NCBI GenBank assembly: GCA_001770655.1
Contig: MERQ01000045.1
Span: 1-64,000 of the forward strand
Source of the DNA: Betaproteobacteria bacterium RIFCSPLOWO2_12_FULL_68_20
GTDB taxonomy: Bacteria; Pseudomonadota; Gammaproteobacteria; Burkholderiales; SG8-39
DNA length: 64,000 nucleotides
Direction of reading: 5' to 3'
Below the pieces are notes generated by a model. That model made no database searches, had not been told where the DNA came from, and saw only the letters and a program-made list of their open reading frames with translations. The position numbers and the translations under genes are program-made. Within the stretch, counting starts at the first letter, position 1, and every line of letters begins with the position of its first letter. Positions 52,587-60,735 of this stretch are shown piece after piece.

Positions 52587-54908
52587 CTAAAAGCCTTCTT
52601 TTAGGAACTCCTGAACTTCCGTGTAGTGAATGGAAAAGGAGATTCCTTCAATGCCCTTCGCCGAATATTTGAAATCATTGACTCCAACTACCTTGCCTTC
52701 CAAGAACAGCGGCCCCCCCGAGTTCCCGGGATTGATTGGCGTATCGGTTTGCACAAATGTCACTTCTTTTCCTCCTACGCCAGAAAGAGCTGGCCGTTTC
52801 CGCACAGCACTGACGACGCCCCGTGTGATACTGAAATTGAGCCCCGCGGGATGGCCAATCGCCTCAACTGTAGAACCCAATGGGATAGGGCCATCGAAGA
52901 ACGTAACCGGTGCGCCGCGAGCTTGAACTTTTACGAGGGCGAGATCCAATCTGACGTCAGATTTCACTACTTTTCCGAAGGTTTCGAGGCCATTGAAAAG
53001 CTTCATTTCAACAAATTGCGAACCTTCTACGACGTGGTAATTAGTCAACACCAAATCGGATTCGACAAAGAATCCCGTCCCTGTCATTCCTTTGGGATTA
53101 TGTACAACAACAACACTCGCAAATCTGGTGTCATTTTGTGTGGTTGTCGACTGGAGCCGAGACTTCTCCTTGTAACCCGCGAGAGTCGTATTCTTGTCTG
53201 CCAGCAACTCGTCACGCATTGCAATGGGACTCTTTAGGGGTTGGGACTGGCCCGGATTACGCAAATACTGATCCAAAACGTCAGATAGTCTCACCGTGCT
53301 CGGCGCATCGTTGAATTTCTTGATCTCAGCTTCCGTGTTGTACGAGCGCAGATGAGTCTCGCGATTTTTGTCCTTTTCGTGGAGCCGATACGCAATTCGA
53401 AAATTCTTCTCTTCTGCGACATCGAACTGCGCTTTAAAATACGTGCGACTTGCCAAATCGATTATGTAGTAGTTGGCAGTGACCGCTTTGCGGGCCGCTA
53501 CATCTGAGGCACTAAATTTGTAGTCGTTGTAGACAGGCTCGGTAATTGTCATTGGCGTCGCGGCGAATATCTTCTGCTGCTCTTGTACCTTTGAGCTAAG
53601 GACACCAGAAAGAATAGCTTTGGCAATGCACCCATATCCATAGCAGTATTGGGACTGATGATTGCTCAGGTTCATTTGCGCCTGGAACACTGCCATTCGT
53701 GCCTGCTCGTAGGACGGATTAGGCGATTCGCGCGAACCCGACAGGAACTGGCTGGGAACTTCATCCCGCTTCTGGACTCGTTGGAGCGTACGGGCAAGGC
53801 TAACGTCCAAGACAATTACAAAGTCAAACTGAGACCCATCAGCACTTAGCGCCTCGTCGAGTGAAGTCTTCTTGACTTCAAATGGCAGGTTCAATTCGAC
53901 GGCGACTGGAAATTCGATCTGGCCCTCCTTAAGAAGCGTTTGACTTGTCGCCTCAGCGAAGGCAATGCGGAATCCAGGCACCTGTGTCGGACTTAGTCCC
54001 GCCTCGCGTGCGCGCAGAAGAGCCTTCGTGGCAAGGCCAAGGCGCTCCGTCGAGCCTGCCGATTGAATTGCCATCTCAACGTATAGATTCGACAGCAATG
54101 CCAAGGCCCTAGAGGAACCCAGGTGGCGCTCATAAGTCTTGGCGAGCGAAAGCACTCCCTCTTGGCCTCCTGCTCGGAGAGCCTCCAGCATTCTGGGAAC
54201 CGCGTCTTCGATTACTTCCTTTGGACTGCCGATCTCGATTGGATAAGCAGTAAAAAAATCTCGCTTCATGTCGAACCGCGAAAGTGCGCTTGTAGCCTGC
54301 GTGCGCCAATATGCTTGGGCAATCTCAATCGCACCCGAAAGCTCGGCAAGATTTAGAAGCTGCGTACTTGCGTCCTTGACTGCTGGAATCGACGTAAACG
54401 CATCGCGCATCTTGATCGCGTTGCTGATTGACTCCTTTGCCGCCGGCCAACTAGATTCATTCTCAGCGGCAGACTTTGATATTGCCTTCCCGACATTAAG
54501 AAAAGCCTGTTGATAGGTCTTGTCCAGTCCTACTGCCAATGCTGCAATCAGCCCAGAATACTTCTCCCGTCGACTCGCAAAAAACTCATCCTTAAACTTT
54601 GAGTAGAGGGCAGAAGCCACTTCGAACTGGCCCTCATCTACTAATTCCTTGAGGTGATCCCCTTCGTCGAAGAAAGGGGTGTAGAACGTCGAAGGCGGGT
54701 CCTTAGGCGACGACAGCGGTGTCGCGATCTCCGCTGACGTTACATTGGCATTGACCTGCTGCGCTGACGCCTGCCAGGTGAGCAACATCCCTAGCACAGC
54801 CAGAAGCCATGAAATTACGAGGTGTTTCGGCTCATTCGTATCTAGTGCTGGTCCAAATACGACTGGGCCGCGCCGGTGACACGCAGAACTGTGACCATTT
54901 CCCCCCAT
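52587..54908 (-). CDS. Large secreted trypsin-like (HtrA/S1C-type) serine protease
   Basis: This 773-residue protein has a hydrophobic segment at residues 31-48 ending ASAQQ, which looks like a signal peptide after a long n-region. The ATG at 54908 is well supported by AAGGGGGAA upstream. Residues 70-330 are helical and repeat-like (TPR-like in places); 330-585 are of unknown fold, with the Cys pair in YCYGYGC. Residues 600-773 are a chymotrypsin-fold protease with a complete triad: H625 (TNYHVVEG), D655 (LDLALVKV) and S730 (NPGNSGGPLF). There is no PDZ domain. The 580-residue N-terminal part is not one I recognise. It sits in the low-GC island with the TraT-like gene. Confidence 0.85.
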   Translation of the reverse strand: MGGNGHSSACHRRGPVVFGPALDTNEPKHLVISWLLAVLGMLLTWQASAQQVNANVTSAEIATPLSSPKDPPSTFYTPFFDEGDHLKELVDEGQFEVASALYSKFKDEFFASRREKYSGLIAALAVGLDKTYQQAFLNVGKAISKSAAENESSWPAAKESISNAIKMRDAFTSIPAVKDASTQLLNLAELSGAIEIAQAYWRTQATSALSRFDMKRDFFTAYPIEIGSPKEVIEDAVPRMLEALRAGGQEGVLSLAKTYERHLGSSRALALLSNLYVEMAIQSAGSTERLGLATKALLRAREAGLSPTQVPGFRIAFAEATSQTLLKEGQIEFPVAVELNLPFEVKKTSLDEALSADGSQFDFVIVLDVSLARTLQRVQKRDEVPSQFLSGSRESPNPSYEQARMAVFQAQMNLSNHQSQYCYGYGCIAKAILSGVLSSKVQEQQKIFAATPMTITEPVYNDYKFSASDVAARKAVTANYYIIDLASRTYFKAQFDVAEEKNFRIAYRLHEKDKNRETHLRSYNTEAEIKKFNDAPSTVRLSDVLDQYLRNPGQSQPLKSPIAMRDELLADKNTTLAGYKEKSRLQSTTTQNDTRFASVVVVHNPKGMTGTGFFVESDLVLTNYHVVEGSQFVEMKLFNGLETFGKVVKSDVRLDLALVKVQARGAPVTFFDGPIPLGSTVEAIGHPAGLNFSITRGVVSAVRKRPALSGVGGKEVTFVQTDTPINPGNSGGPLFLEGKVVGVNDFKYSAKGIEGISFSIHYTEVQEFLKEGF

Positions 54909-55063
54909 GGTCTTCCCCCTTCGCGTCTGCTGATCGCAATACTGCGCCCACGCAAACAGCTACGCAAGATTGCCGTGCGTTCAACTGAACTGTTGTACTG
55001 AGCCCCCCGAGAGCAGAGAGCCAATTTGTCGGAGCCTGCTTCTACCGCAACGGTTACCCGCGG

Positions 55064-55954
55064 TTACGGCTTGTCGCTGGGCCCCCAAATTGAAAGTGGT
55101 GCGGATTTGGCATCGCGCGGAGCCCAGCGCGCGGCCTCGACCTGATGGAAGAAATCCTCGAGCAGGCGGTTGAACAGCTCCGGCTCCTCCAGGTTGAGCA
55201 CGTGGCCGCTCTTCGGCAGCACTGCCAGCGCCGCGGTGTGGATGGCGCGCTTCATGAGCAGCGAGGGCTCGAGCGTGGCGTCGTCCTCGTCGCCGGCCAC
55301 GATGAGAGTCGGCACGTCGATTCGCGCCATCTCGTCCACCAGCGTGTAAAGGGAGGGGCGTTGCGCCTGGCAGCCGAGCATGGTGTTCGCCGAGCCCTGC
55401 GCCGAGTGCCCGGAGAAGTTGCGGATGAATTCAGCGAAGCCGCGCGGGTCCTTCGCCTCGAGTTGCACGCGCGAGGGCCCGTGGCCGTAAGTCGCCGCCG
55501 TTTTCGCCATGCCTTCCTCGAGCATGCGCTTCGCGAGCGCGCGCGCATCTGCCTGGAACTGGGCATGCAGCGCCGGATGCGCGCCGTAGCCGCAGCCAGC
55601 CACGGTAATCGAGAGTGCGCGGTAGCCGTAGGCGATGCCGAAATGAAGCGTGGCGAACGCGCCCATCGACAGCCCGACCACGTGCGCGCGCTGGATGCCG
55701 AGCGCATCGAGCACGCAGCGCGCGTCGTCGCGCGCTCGCGCCTGGGAGTAGCTCTCGATCTGCGGCGGCACGTCGGAAGGCGGATAGCCGCGCGCGTTGT
55801 ACGCGATGCAGCGGTAGCGGCGCGAAAAATGCCGCAGCTGCGGCTCCCAGCTTCGGCAATCGCCGGCGAACTCGTGCACGAAGAGGATCGGGGTTCCCGA
55901 GCCGGTCTCCTCGAAAAACAGCCTGACGCCGTCGTCCGCGGTGACTGTTGGCAT
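55064..55954 (-). CDS. Alpha/beta hydrolase
   Basis: This 296-residue alpha/beta-hydrolase has the oxyanion region LFVHEFAGDCRSW, the nucleophile elbow VVGLSMGAFA, the acid region VAGDEDDATL and catalytic His in KSGHVLNLEEPE. It resembles 3-oxoadipate enol-lactonase or meta-cleavage product hydrolase-like enzymes. It is divergent from an SDR gene with only 14 bp between the start codons. Confidence 0.9.
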   Translation of the reverse strand: MPTVTADDGVRLFFEETGSGTPILFVHEFAGDCRSWEPQLRHFSRRYRCIAYNARGYPPSDVPPQIESYSQARARDDARCVLDALGIQRAHVVGLSMGAFATLHFGIAYGYRALSITVAGCGYGAHPALHAQFQADARALAKRMLEEGMAKTAATYGHGPSRVQLEAKDPRGFAEFIRNFSGHSAQGSANTMLGCQAQRPSLYTLVDEMARIDVPTLIVAGDEDDATLEPSLLMKRAIHTAALAVLPKSGHVLNLEEPELFNRLLEDFFHQVEAARWAPRDAKSAPLSIWGPSDKP

Positions 55955-55968
55955 AATGCAAAGCCTAT

Positions 55969-56709
55969 ATGGACTTGAACCTGAATGGGAAGCGAGTTCT
56001 CGTGACCGGCGGCTCGAAGGGTATCGGTTTCGCCTGCGCCAACGTTTTCGCCGACGAGGGCGCCGAGGTGCGCATCGCGTCGCGAAATCCCCCGGCCGGC
56101 GGGCGCTTCGCCGCGAAAGCGATCGATCTCTCGCGGCGCGGCGCGCCCGAGGAGCTGGCGGCGTGGGCTGGAGACCTGGATATCCTCGTCAACAATGCCG
56201 GCGCGATTCCGGGCGGGGACCTCCTCAAGGTGGACGAGCAGACCTGGCGGCACGCCTGGGATCTCAAGGTGTTCGGCTACATCAATCTCACGCGCGCGGT
56301 GTACGCGCGCATGAAAGCCGCGCGCCGCGGTGTGATCGTCAACATCATCGGCGGCGCCGGCGAGAAGCTCAACGCGTCGTACATCGCCGGAAGCACTGCG
56401 AACGCCGGGTTGATGGCGTTCACGCGCGCGTTGGGAGGCGTCTCGCACGCCGACGGCGTGCGCATCGTCGGAATCAATCCCGGGCCGGTGGCGACGGACC
56501 GGCTGACGAGCCTTTACCGCCAGCAGGCCGAGGCGAAGCTGGGCGACGCCTCGCGCTACCGGGAGCTGTTCGCGGGCATGTCGTTCGGCCGGCCGGCGGC
56601 TCCCGAGGAGATCGCCTGGGCGGCGGCGTTTCTCGCCTCCGAACGCGCCGCCTACATCAGCGGCTGCATCCTCACCATCGACGGCGGCGCGGCGGCGCGC
56701 CCAGGCTGA
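55969..56709 (+). CDS. SDR-family protein lacking the standard catalytic Ser and Lys
   Basis: This 246-residue Rossmann-fold protein has the cofactor motif TGGSKGIGFA and LVNNAGA, and ends with YISGCILTIDGG. The catalytic stretch is abnormal: NASYIAGSTANAG has Y138 but S142 where Lys of YxxxK belongs, and the Ser region reads NIIGGAG. It may use a different catalytic arrangement, or bind cofactor or ligand without SDR chemistry. The downstream gene starts 10 bp later. Confidence 0.85.
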   Translation: MDLNLNGKRVLVTGGSKGIGFACANVFADEGAEVRIASRNPPAGGRFAAKAIDLSRRGAPEELAAWAGDLDILVNNAGAIPGGDLLKVDEQTWRHAWDLKVFGYINLTRAVYARMKAARRGVIVNIIGGAGEKLNASYIAGSTANAGLMAFTRALGGVSHADGVRIVGINPGPVATDRLTSLYRQQAEAKLGDASRYRELFAGMSFGRPAAPEEIAWAAAFLASERAAYISGCILTIDGGAAARPG

Positions 56710-56719
56710 GCGGCCGCGC

Positions 56720-58171
56720 ATGAAGGGATGGCCGCGTATACTCGGCGCATCCAGCCTCCAGGGAGGGCGGGTGAGATCCGGATCCGGGCGCTTCGCGCTG
56801 CGCACGATTGCAGCTGCCGTCGGCGTCGCGTTCGCGCTCGGTGCGAACGCGCAGCAGACGCAGGCGGGACTGGAGCGGGCCACCAGGACGCCGCTCGAGA
56901 TCGTGTGGCTGAAGGCAGAGGTCTGGAGCGAGATCCGGCGCGACCACGCGCGGCTGGTCGAAGCGCGTACCTGCACGCCGGGAGCGAATCCGAGGGAAGG
57001 CTGCGTAATCGAGCGGCGCGCGCCGGCGCGCTTTCACTTCGGACCCGGCACGAACGTCGCGCCCGGCTCCTACTTCGATCTCGCCGGCGCGGGCGGCGTC
57101 TATCTGGTCCTGCCCGAGCAGGGAAACAGGGACCTGATCCGGGCGCCCTCGGGCGAGGTGCTTCTCGCCGCGGGGAAGTCGGTGCAACTGATTCATCCCG
57201 CGTACCCGGCGATCCACGTCCAGGTCAGCGCGCCGGCGAACCGGCCGCTGGCGCTCGGAAATCTCGCGCAAGCGGGAACGGGCACGATCTTCGCGCTCCT
57301 CGTCAAGCAGCCGGACGCGGTGAACGCCGCCGCCGCCGTCGCCGACGGCGGCAAGGTGGTTCTGCGATCTTCATCGGAAACTCGGGTCGCGGCCGGCGCG
57401 GCGCCCGCCGGCCGAAGCACCGTCGCCGCGAATGCGTTCGCCCTGGCGTTCGGTCCCGTCGATCCTGCGAGCATCACACTCGCTTCCTTTGACGCTCACG
57501 CCGCTGTTCCTCGCATCGACGCCGCGCGGCTGCTCGCGCAGGAATTCGGCGCAATCGATCCTGCGAGCATCACACTCGCCTCCATCGACGAGGCAGTGGC
57601 CGGATCCGGCGAGCCCGCACCGGTTTCGATCGACGGTGCTGCGCTTGCCGCGCTGGCCGGCTCGATCGAGACGGCGAGCGCCGTTCCAGCCGTGCCAGGC
57701 GTCGCGATCGCGGATGCATCGGCCCAGGCATTCGGCCCGGTCGATCCTGCGAGCGTCACGCTCGCGTCGCTGGAGATGCAGACGCCGGGGCCGCTCGCCG
57801 ACGGCGCCTGGGTGATCGCGCTCGATCTCGGCTCTACCGCGCTCGGCGCCGAAGAATTGGCGCCACAGCTGTCGTCCGATCCGGTCAAGCTCAAGACGGC
57901 GCAATTCGTCCTGGTGGCCGCAGCCGCGAACGTCCCGATCCCGGAGATCGCTCCTTCCCGGCCGAGCGCTCCGCCCGGCGTTACCGCGCAACAATCCGGC
58001 GGCGCGAATCCGGAGCTCGCCCGGCTGCGCGCCGAGGTCGAGGCCGAGATCGCGCGCGAGCGCGAGCGCCTCGCCGAGGCGGTGCAAAGCTGCGCCAGGA
58101 CCGGCTCGTACCGGCAGGGCTGCACCGCCGGCGGGCCGGCGCCGAAGCGCTTCGTCTTCGCCGGAGCCTAG
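56720..58171 (+). CDS. Secreted repeat protein of unknown function with duplicated end modules
   Basis: This 483-residue protein has a signal peptide (residues 24-45, ending GANAQQ). I do not recognise a family. Two related modules flank the protein: residues 65-110 and 435-483 share AEVxxEIxR, a C-x9-C pair (C85/C95 and C458/C468) and AP-x-RF-x-F. The middle carries three copies of a 16-residue repeat of the form FGPxDPASxTLAS (see repeat features) in an Ala-rich, low-complexity region. The longer variant from ATG 56720 is required for the signal peptide. It is probably a periplasmic or surface protein. Its TAG is shared with the convergent GNAT gene. Confidence 0.75.
   Translation: MKGWPRILGASSLQGGRVRSGSGRFALRTIAAAVGVAFALGANAQQTQAGLERATRTPLEIVWLKAEVWSEIRRDHARLVEARTCTPGANPREGCVIERRAPARFHFGPGTNVAPGSYFDLAGAGGVYLVLPEQGNRDLIRAPSGEVLLAAGKSVQLIHPAYPAIHVQVSAPANRPLALGNLAQAGTGTIFALLVKQPDAVNAAAAVADGGKVVLRSSSETRVAAGAAPAGRSTVAANAFALAFGPVDPASITLASFDAHAAVPRIDAARLLAQEFGAIDPASITLASIDEAVAGSGEPAPVSIDGAALAALAGSIETASAVPAVPGVAIADASAQAFGPVDPASVTLASLEMQTPGPLADGAWVIALDLGSTALGAEELAPQLSSDPVKLKTAQFVLVAAAANVPIPEIAPSRPSAPPGVTAQQSGGANPELARLRAEVEAEIARERERLAEAVQSCARTGSYRQGCTAGGPAPKRFVFAGA
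57446..57493 (+). repeat. 16-codon repeat copy 1 (FGPVDPASITLAS)
   Basis: First of three in-frame copies inside the secreted protein gene. It shares a nearly identical DNA core, GATCCTGCGAGCATCACACT, with copy 2. Confidence 0.85.
57542..57589 (+). repeat. 16-codon repeat copy 2 (FGAIDPASITLAS)
   Basis: Second copy, 96 bp (32 codons) after the first. The DNA core is identical to that of copy 1, suggesting recent duplication or gene conversion. Confidence 0.85.
57728..57775 (+). repeat. 16-codon repeat copy 3 (FGPVDPASVTLAS)
   Basis: Third copy, 186 bp after the second. It is more diverged at synonymous positions, but the protein motif is conserved. Confidence 0.85.
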
Positions 58172-58686
58172 CGGCTCTGCGGCGGCGCCGCGTCGCCGGC
58201 TCCCAGCGGCCGCTGCATGGTCACGCTGTCCACCCAGCGCCCGAGCTTGTAGCCCACCGAGCGCAGCGTGCCGACGCGCACGAAACCGAGGCTCGCGTGC
58301 AGCCCGATCGACGCCGCGTGCGCGCTGTCGCCGATCACCGCAATGAGCTGGCGGTAGCCGAGCGCCTCGCAGCGCCGGATCAGCTCGACGAGGATCGCCT
58401 TGCCCACGCCGCGGCCGTGCAGGTCGTGCCTGACGTAGACCGAGTCTTCGAGCGCGTAGCGGTAGGCCGAGCGGCTGCGGTAGAGCGCGCAGTAGCCGTA
58501 GCCGGCGACCGCCGCGCCCAGCTCGGCGACGAGGTAAGGCAGGCCGCGGCGCGCAAGCTCGTCGTAGCGGCGCCGCATTTCCCCCACCGAAGGCGGTTCT
58601 TCCTCGAACGACGCGAGCCCGTGCAGCACGTGGTGAGCGTAGATCGACTGGATCGCCGGCAGGTCCTCCGGCGTCGCCGGGCGCAC
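58168..58686 (-). CDS. GNAT-family N-acetyltransferase (phosphinothricin acetyltransferase-like)
   Basis: This 172-residue acetyltransferase resembles the Pat/Bar/YncA group. It reads RPATPEDLPAIQSIYAHHVL at the start, SVYVRHDLHGRGVGKAILVE as the acetyl-CoA-binding motif A, and ASIGLHASLGFVRVGTLRSV near the end. It transfers acetyl from acetyl-CoA to an amino group (phosphinothricin, methionine derivatives or similar). The start is GTG at 58686. It is convergent with the secreted repeat protein, sharing CTAG. Confidence 0.9.
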   Translation of the reverse strand: MRPATPEDLPAIQSIYAHHVLHGLASFEEEPPSVGEMRRRYDELARRGLPYLVAELGAAVAGYGYCALYRSRSAYRYALEDSVYVRHDLHGRGVGKAILVELIRRCEALGYRQLIAVIGDSAHAASIGLHASLGFVRVGTLRSVGYKLGRWVDSVTMQRPLGAGDAAPPQSR

Positions 58687-58711
58687 CAGCGGGCCTGGCT
58701 CGGCCGGCGTC

Positions 58712-58804
58712 TCAGCGGGCGTAATCCGGCTCCTCGCGATCGAGGATGCGCTTGAGCGCCTCGAAGTGCGCGGCCGCGTACTTCGGGGCGAACGAAACCA
58801 TCAT
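58712..58804 (-). CDS. Possible 30-residue small ORF upstream of the GNAT gene
   Basis: ATG-ATG at 58804 opens a 30-codon frame reading MMVSFAPKYAAAHFEAL, then KRILDREEPDYAR and TGA at 58712. The composition is balanced and coding-like, without the Arg/Ala bias of shadow frames here. It could be a small protein, a leader of the GNAT gene (25 bp before its GTG), or a relic of a longer gene. No clear ribosome site is seen. It is divergent from the small lipoprotein gene. Confidence 0.35.
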   Translation of the reverse strand: MMVSFAPKYAAAHFEALKRILDREEPDYAR

Positions 58805-58825
58805 GCGTCAATTATAGTGTCGGCC

Positions 58826-59098
58826 ATGAAAGCCCTCGCCGCCGCCGCAGGCATCGTGCTCGTCCTCGCGGCCTGCTCCAAGGTCACCCAGGAAAACTTC
58901 GCCAGCATCCGGGACGGCATGTCCGAGCAGGAAGTCATGGCGTTGCTCGGGACTCCGACCGAGTCGAGCAGCGTGAACGCCTTCGGCGTCTCCGGGACCT
59001 CTTCCAGGTGGGTCGCCAAGGAAGCCGTGATCACGGTGCGGTTCGTGAACGGAAAAGTGGCGCTCAAGACCTTCGACAAGCCCGCCCCCGCGCCCTAG
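58826..59098 (+). CDS. Small lipoprotein, BamE/SmpA-like fold
   Basis: This 90-residue lipoprotein has lipobox LAAC (C17). The mature part follows the BamE/SmpA-type pattern: TQENFASIRDGMSEQEVMALLGTP, then a strand with W (SSRWVAKEAVITVRFVNGKV). It probably sits in the periplasm or the outer membrane. It is too short to be BamE itself. Its TAG is shared (CTAG) with the convergent methyltransferase gene. Confidence 0.85.
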   Translation: MKALAAAAGIVLVLAACSKVTQENFASIRDGMSEQEVMALLGTPTESSSVNAFGVSGTSSRWVAKEAVITVRFVNGKVALKTFDKPAPAP

Positions 59099-60123
59099 CG
59101 GGGACGCAGGTAGAAGCAGGCGGAGTCGCCCTCGCCCCGCCGGTTCAGCTCGGCGGCCTCGCGCTCGAACGCGTCCCATTGCCCCCGGGAGAATGCCCGC
59201 GGGCCATTGCCGGGCTTGTAGCGCCCGTGCTCGACGTAAGGCACCCCGCGCACGTAGAGCTCGCTGCTCGCGAACTGCTGGGCCGAGGAATCGTGGGCGA
59301 TCTCGAGGATGTCGAAGCCCGCGTCGTCAGCCAGCCGCCGCATGCTTTTTGCGGTGTGCAGGTACAGGTGCCTCGGCGCGTCCCACTGGACCCAGTTCAC
59401 TCCGTACTTCCTGCGGGCGAGGCTGTCGGAGACCGGGATGCGCACGAGCACGGTTCCACCGGGGACGACTCTGCGCCGCAGCGCCCGCAGCGCTCGCGCG
59501 GGCTCCGGCATGTGCTCGAACGAATGATGCAGCATGACGAAATCGAATTCCCCCTCCAGCTCCTCGATGCCGCGCTTCAGAATGCGCACGCCGTTGCCGT
59601 AGTCGATGTCCGCCTCGATGAACGGATCCGCGCCGACGAGCGAGCGGAACCCGTCGCGCTGCAGCTTCAGCAGCAATCGTCCCGAACCGCAACCGATGTC
59701 GGCGATGCGCGAATCGAGCGTGATCCTGCCGCGGCGCAGCCACTCGAAGCGCTCCGGCCTTCTGCTCAGGCGCCCGAACAGGGCGCCGATCGTCGACGCC
59801 TCGCCGAGATAGTGCCGGCTGCGCGCGTGGCGCAGGCGCAGCAGCCAGTCCGGCTGGCGCTTTTCCTTCGGCCGCTGGTACGAGTAGTAGGCGTCGCGCG
59901 GATAGTACTTTTCCAGATCGTCCGGAATCCGGGCGATCTGCAGGCAGCCGCAGCTCCGGCACTCGAGGTACTCGAACGCTTCGTCCCAGCCGAACATCAT
60001 CTCCCTGGGGAAGTGCGCGAGGTTGCCCGAGGCATTGCCGCAGATCCTGCACGCTCCGGGCGATCCGCTCGAGGTCACGCCGCGATCGCCGCTGAAATCG
60101 ACCTTTGGCCCGCCATCATGCAT
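59095..60123 (-). CDS. Class I SAM-dependent methyltransferase with N-terminal zinc ribbon
   Basis: This 342-residue protein starts with a C-x2-C...C-x2-C zinc-ribbon-like pair (CRICGN at about 25 and CRSCGC at about 56). The Rossmann methyltransferase domain has motif I IADIGCGSGRLL and the segment LHHSFEHMPEPARALRALRR. This layout is typical of methyltransferases linked to sugar or surface polysaccharide modification (Methyltransf_23 type). It is divergent from the oxidoreductase operon with 54 bp between starts. The substrate is unknown. Confidence 0.87.
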   Translation of the reverse strand: MHDGGPKVDFSGDRGVTSSGSPGACRICGNASGNLAHFPREMMFGWDEAFEYLECRSCGCLQIARIPDDLEKYYPRDAYYSYQRPKEKRQPDWLLRLRHARSRHYLGEASTIGALFGRLSRRPERFEWLRRGRITLDSRIADIGCGSGRLLLKLQRDGFRSLVGADPFIEADIDYGNGVRILKRGIEELEGEFDFVMLHHSFEHMPEPARALRALRRRVVPGGTVLVRIPVSDSLARRKYGVNWVQWDAPRHLYLHTAKSMRRLADDAGFDILEIAHDSSAQQFASSELYVRGVPYVEHGRYKPGNGPRAFSRGQWDAFEREAAELNRRGEGDSACFYLRPR

Positions 60124-60177
60124 TTCCTTGACACAACGCAAGTTCCGGCTTTGCCCTCGGGCGTAGCCTAGCAAGCC

Positions 60178-60735
60178 ATGCTGCAGATCGTCATCCATGG
60201 GCGCGGCGGCCAGGGCGCCCAGTTGGCCGGCAACCTGCTCGCCATGGCCTTTTTCGCCGAGGGACGGCAGGTGCAGACCTTCGCCACCTACGGCGGCGCG
60301 CGGCGCGGCACCCCGGTCAGCTCCTCCATCCGCGTCGACGACAGGCCGATCCGCCTGCGCTGCGACATCGAGCAGGCCGACGCCATGCTGGTGTTCGACG
60401 CGAGCCTGCTCGACGGCCGGCTGGTCTCGATGGCGCGGCCCGATGCGCTCATCGTCGTGAACTCGCGCAGGACGCCGGCGCAGCTCGCGCAGCAGGCGCC
60501 CGGCTGCCGGGTGCTGCCCGTGGACGGCAGCGCCATCGCGCAGCGCCACGGCCTCGGCCGGATCGTGAATTCCGCGCTGCTCGGTGCCTTCGCCTGCGCG
60601 GTCGGGGAGCCGGACCTGTGGACGCTGAGCGGCACCATCGCCGACGCGGCGCCGAAGGACAGACAGCAGAACGTGGACGCCTGCCTCGCGGGCTACCGCC
60701 TGATCGAAGCGCAGTTGCGCAAGGCCGCCGCATGA
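60178..60735 (+). CDS. 2-oxoacid:acceptor oxidoreductase gamma subunit (PadE-like)
   Basis: This 185-residue protein belongs to the pyruvate/ketoisovalerate oxidoreductase gamma family. It starts LQIVIHGRGGQGAQLAGNLL, the standard motif, with TYGGARRGTPVSSSIRV. It is the first gene of a four-gene operon. The size and order match the gamma subunit of phenylglyoxylate dehydrogenase (PadE) as I recall that operon. The next gene overlaps by 4 bp (ATGA). Confidence 0.92.
   Translation: MLQIVIHGRGGQGAQLAGNLLAMAFFAEGRQVQTFATYGGARRGTPVSSSIRVDDRPIRLRCDIEQADAMLVFDASLLDGRLVSMARPDALIVVNSRRTPAQLAQQAPGCRVLPVDGSAIAQRHGLGRIVNSALLGAFACAVGEPDLWTLSGTIADAAPKDRQQNVDACLAGYRLIEAQLRKAAA

Larger units (their letters stand above)
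51700..55063. other. Low-GC island
   Basis: From roughly 51,720 to 55,060 the base composition drops to about half G+C by eye, against about two thirds on both sides. Codon use changes too: A/T-ending codons are common in its two genes. It holds a TraT-like lipoprotein gene and a large protease gene, both on the minus strand. I found no integrase, transposase, tRNA or clear flanking repeat. This pattern suggests horizontal acquisition. Confidence 0.75.

Noticed and set aside
55052-55067. GGTTAC direct repeats near the right edge of the low-GC island as an attachment site
   Set aside because: The two copies are only 10 bp apart on the same side; no matching copy is seen at the left edge near 51,720, and no integrase is present.
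57446-57775. Repeats resembling a CRISPR or minisatellite
   Set aside because: Spacing is unequal (96 and 186 bp), the repeats are in frame and encode a conserved peptide motif, and only three copies exist.
60128-60156. TTGACA upstream of the 2-oxoacid oxidoreductase operon as a promoter
   Set aside because: The -35 box is perfect, but at 16-18 bp spacing the -10 position reads TTGCCC or similar, so it is not supported.
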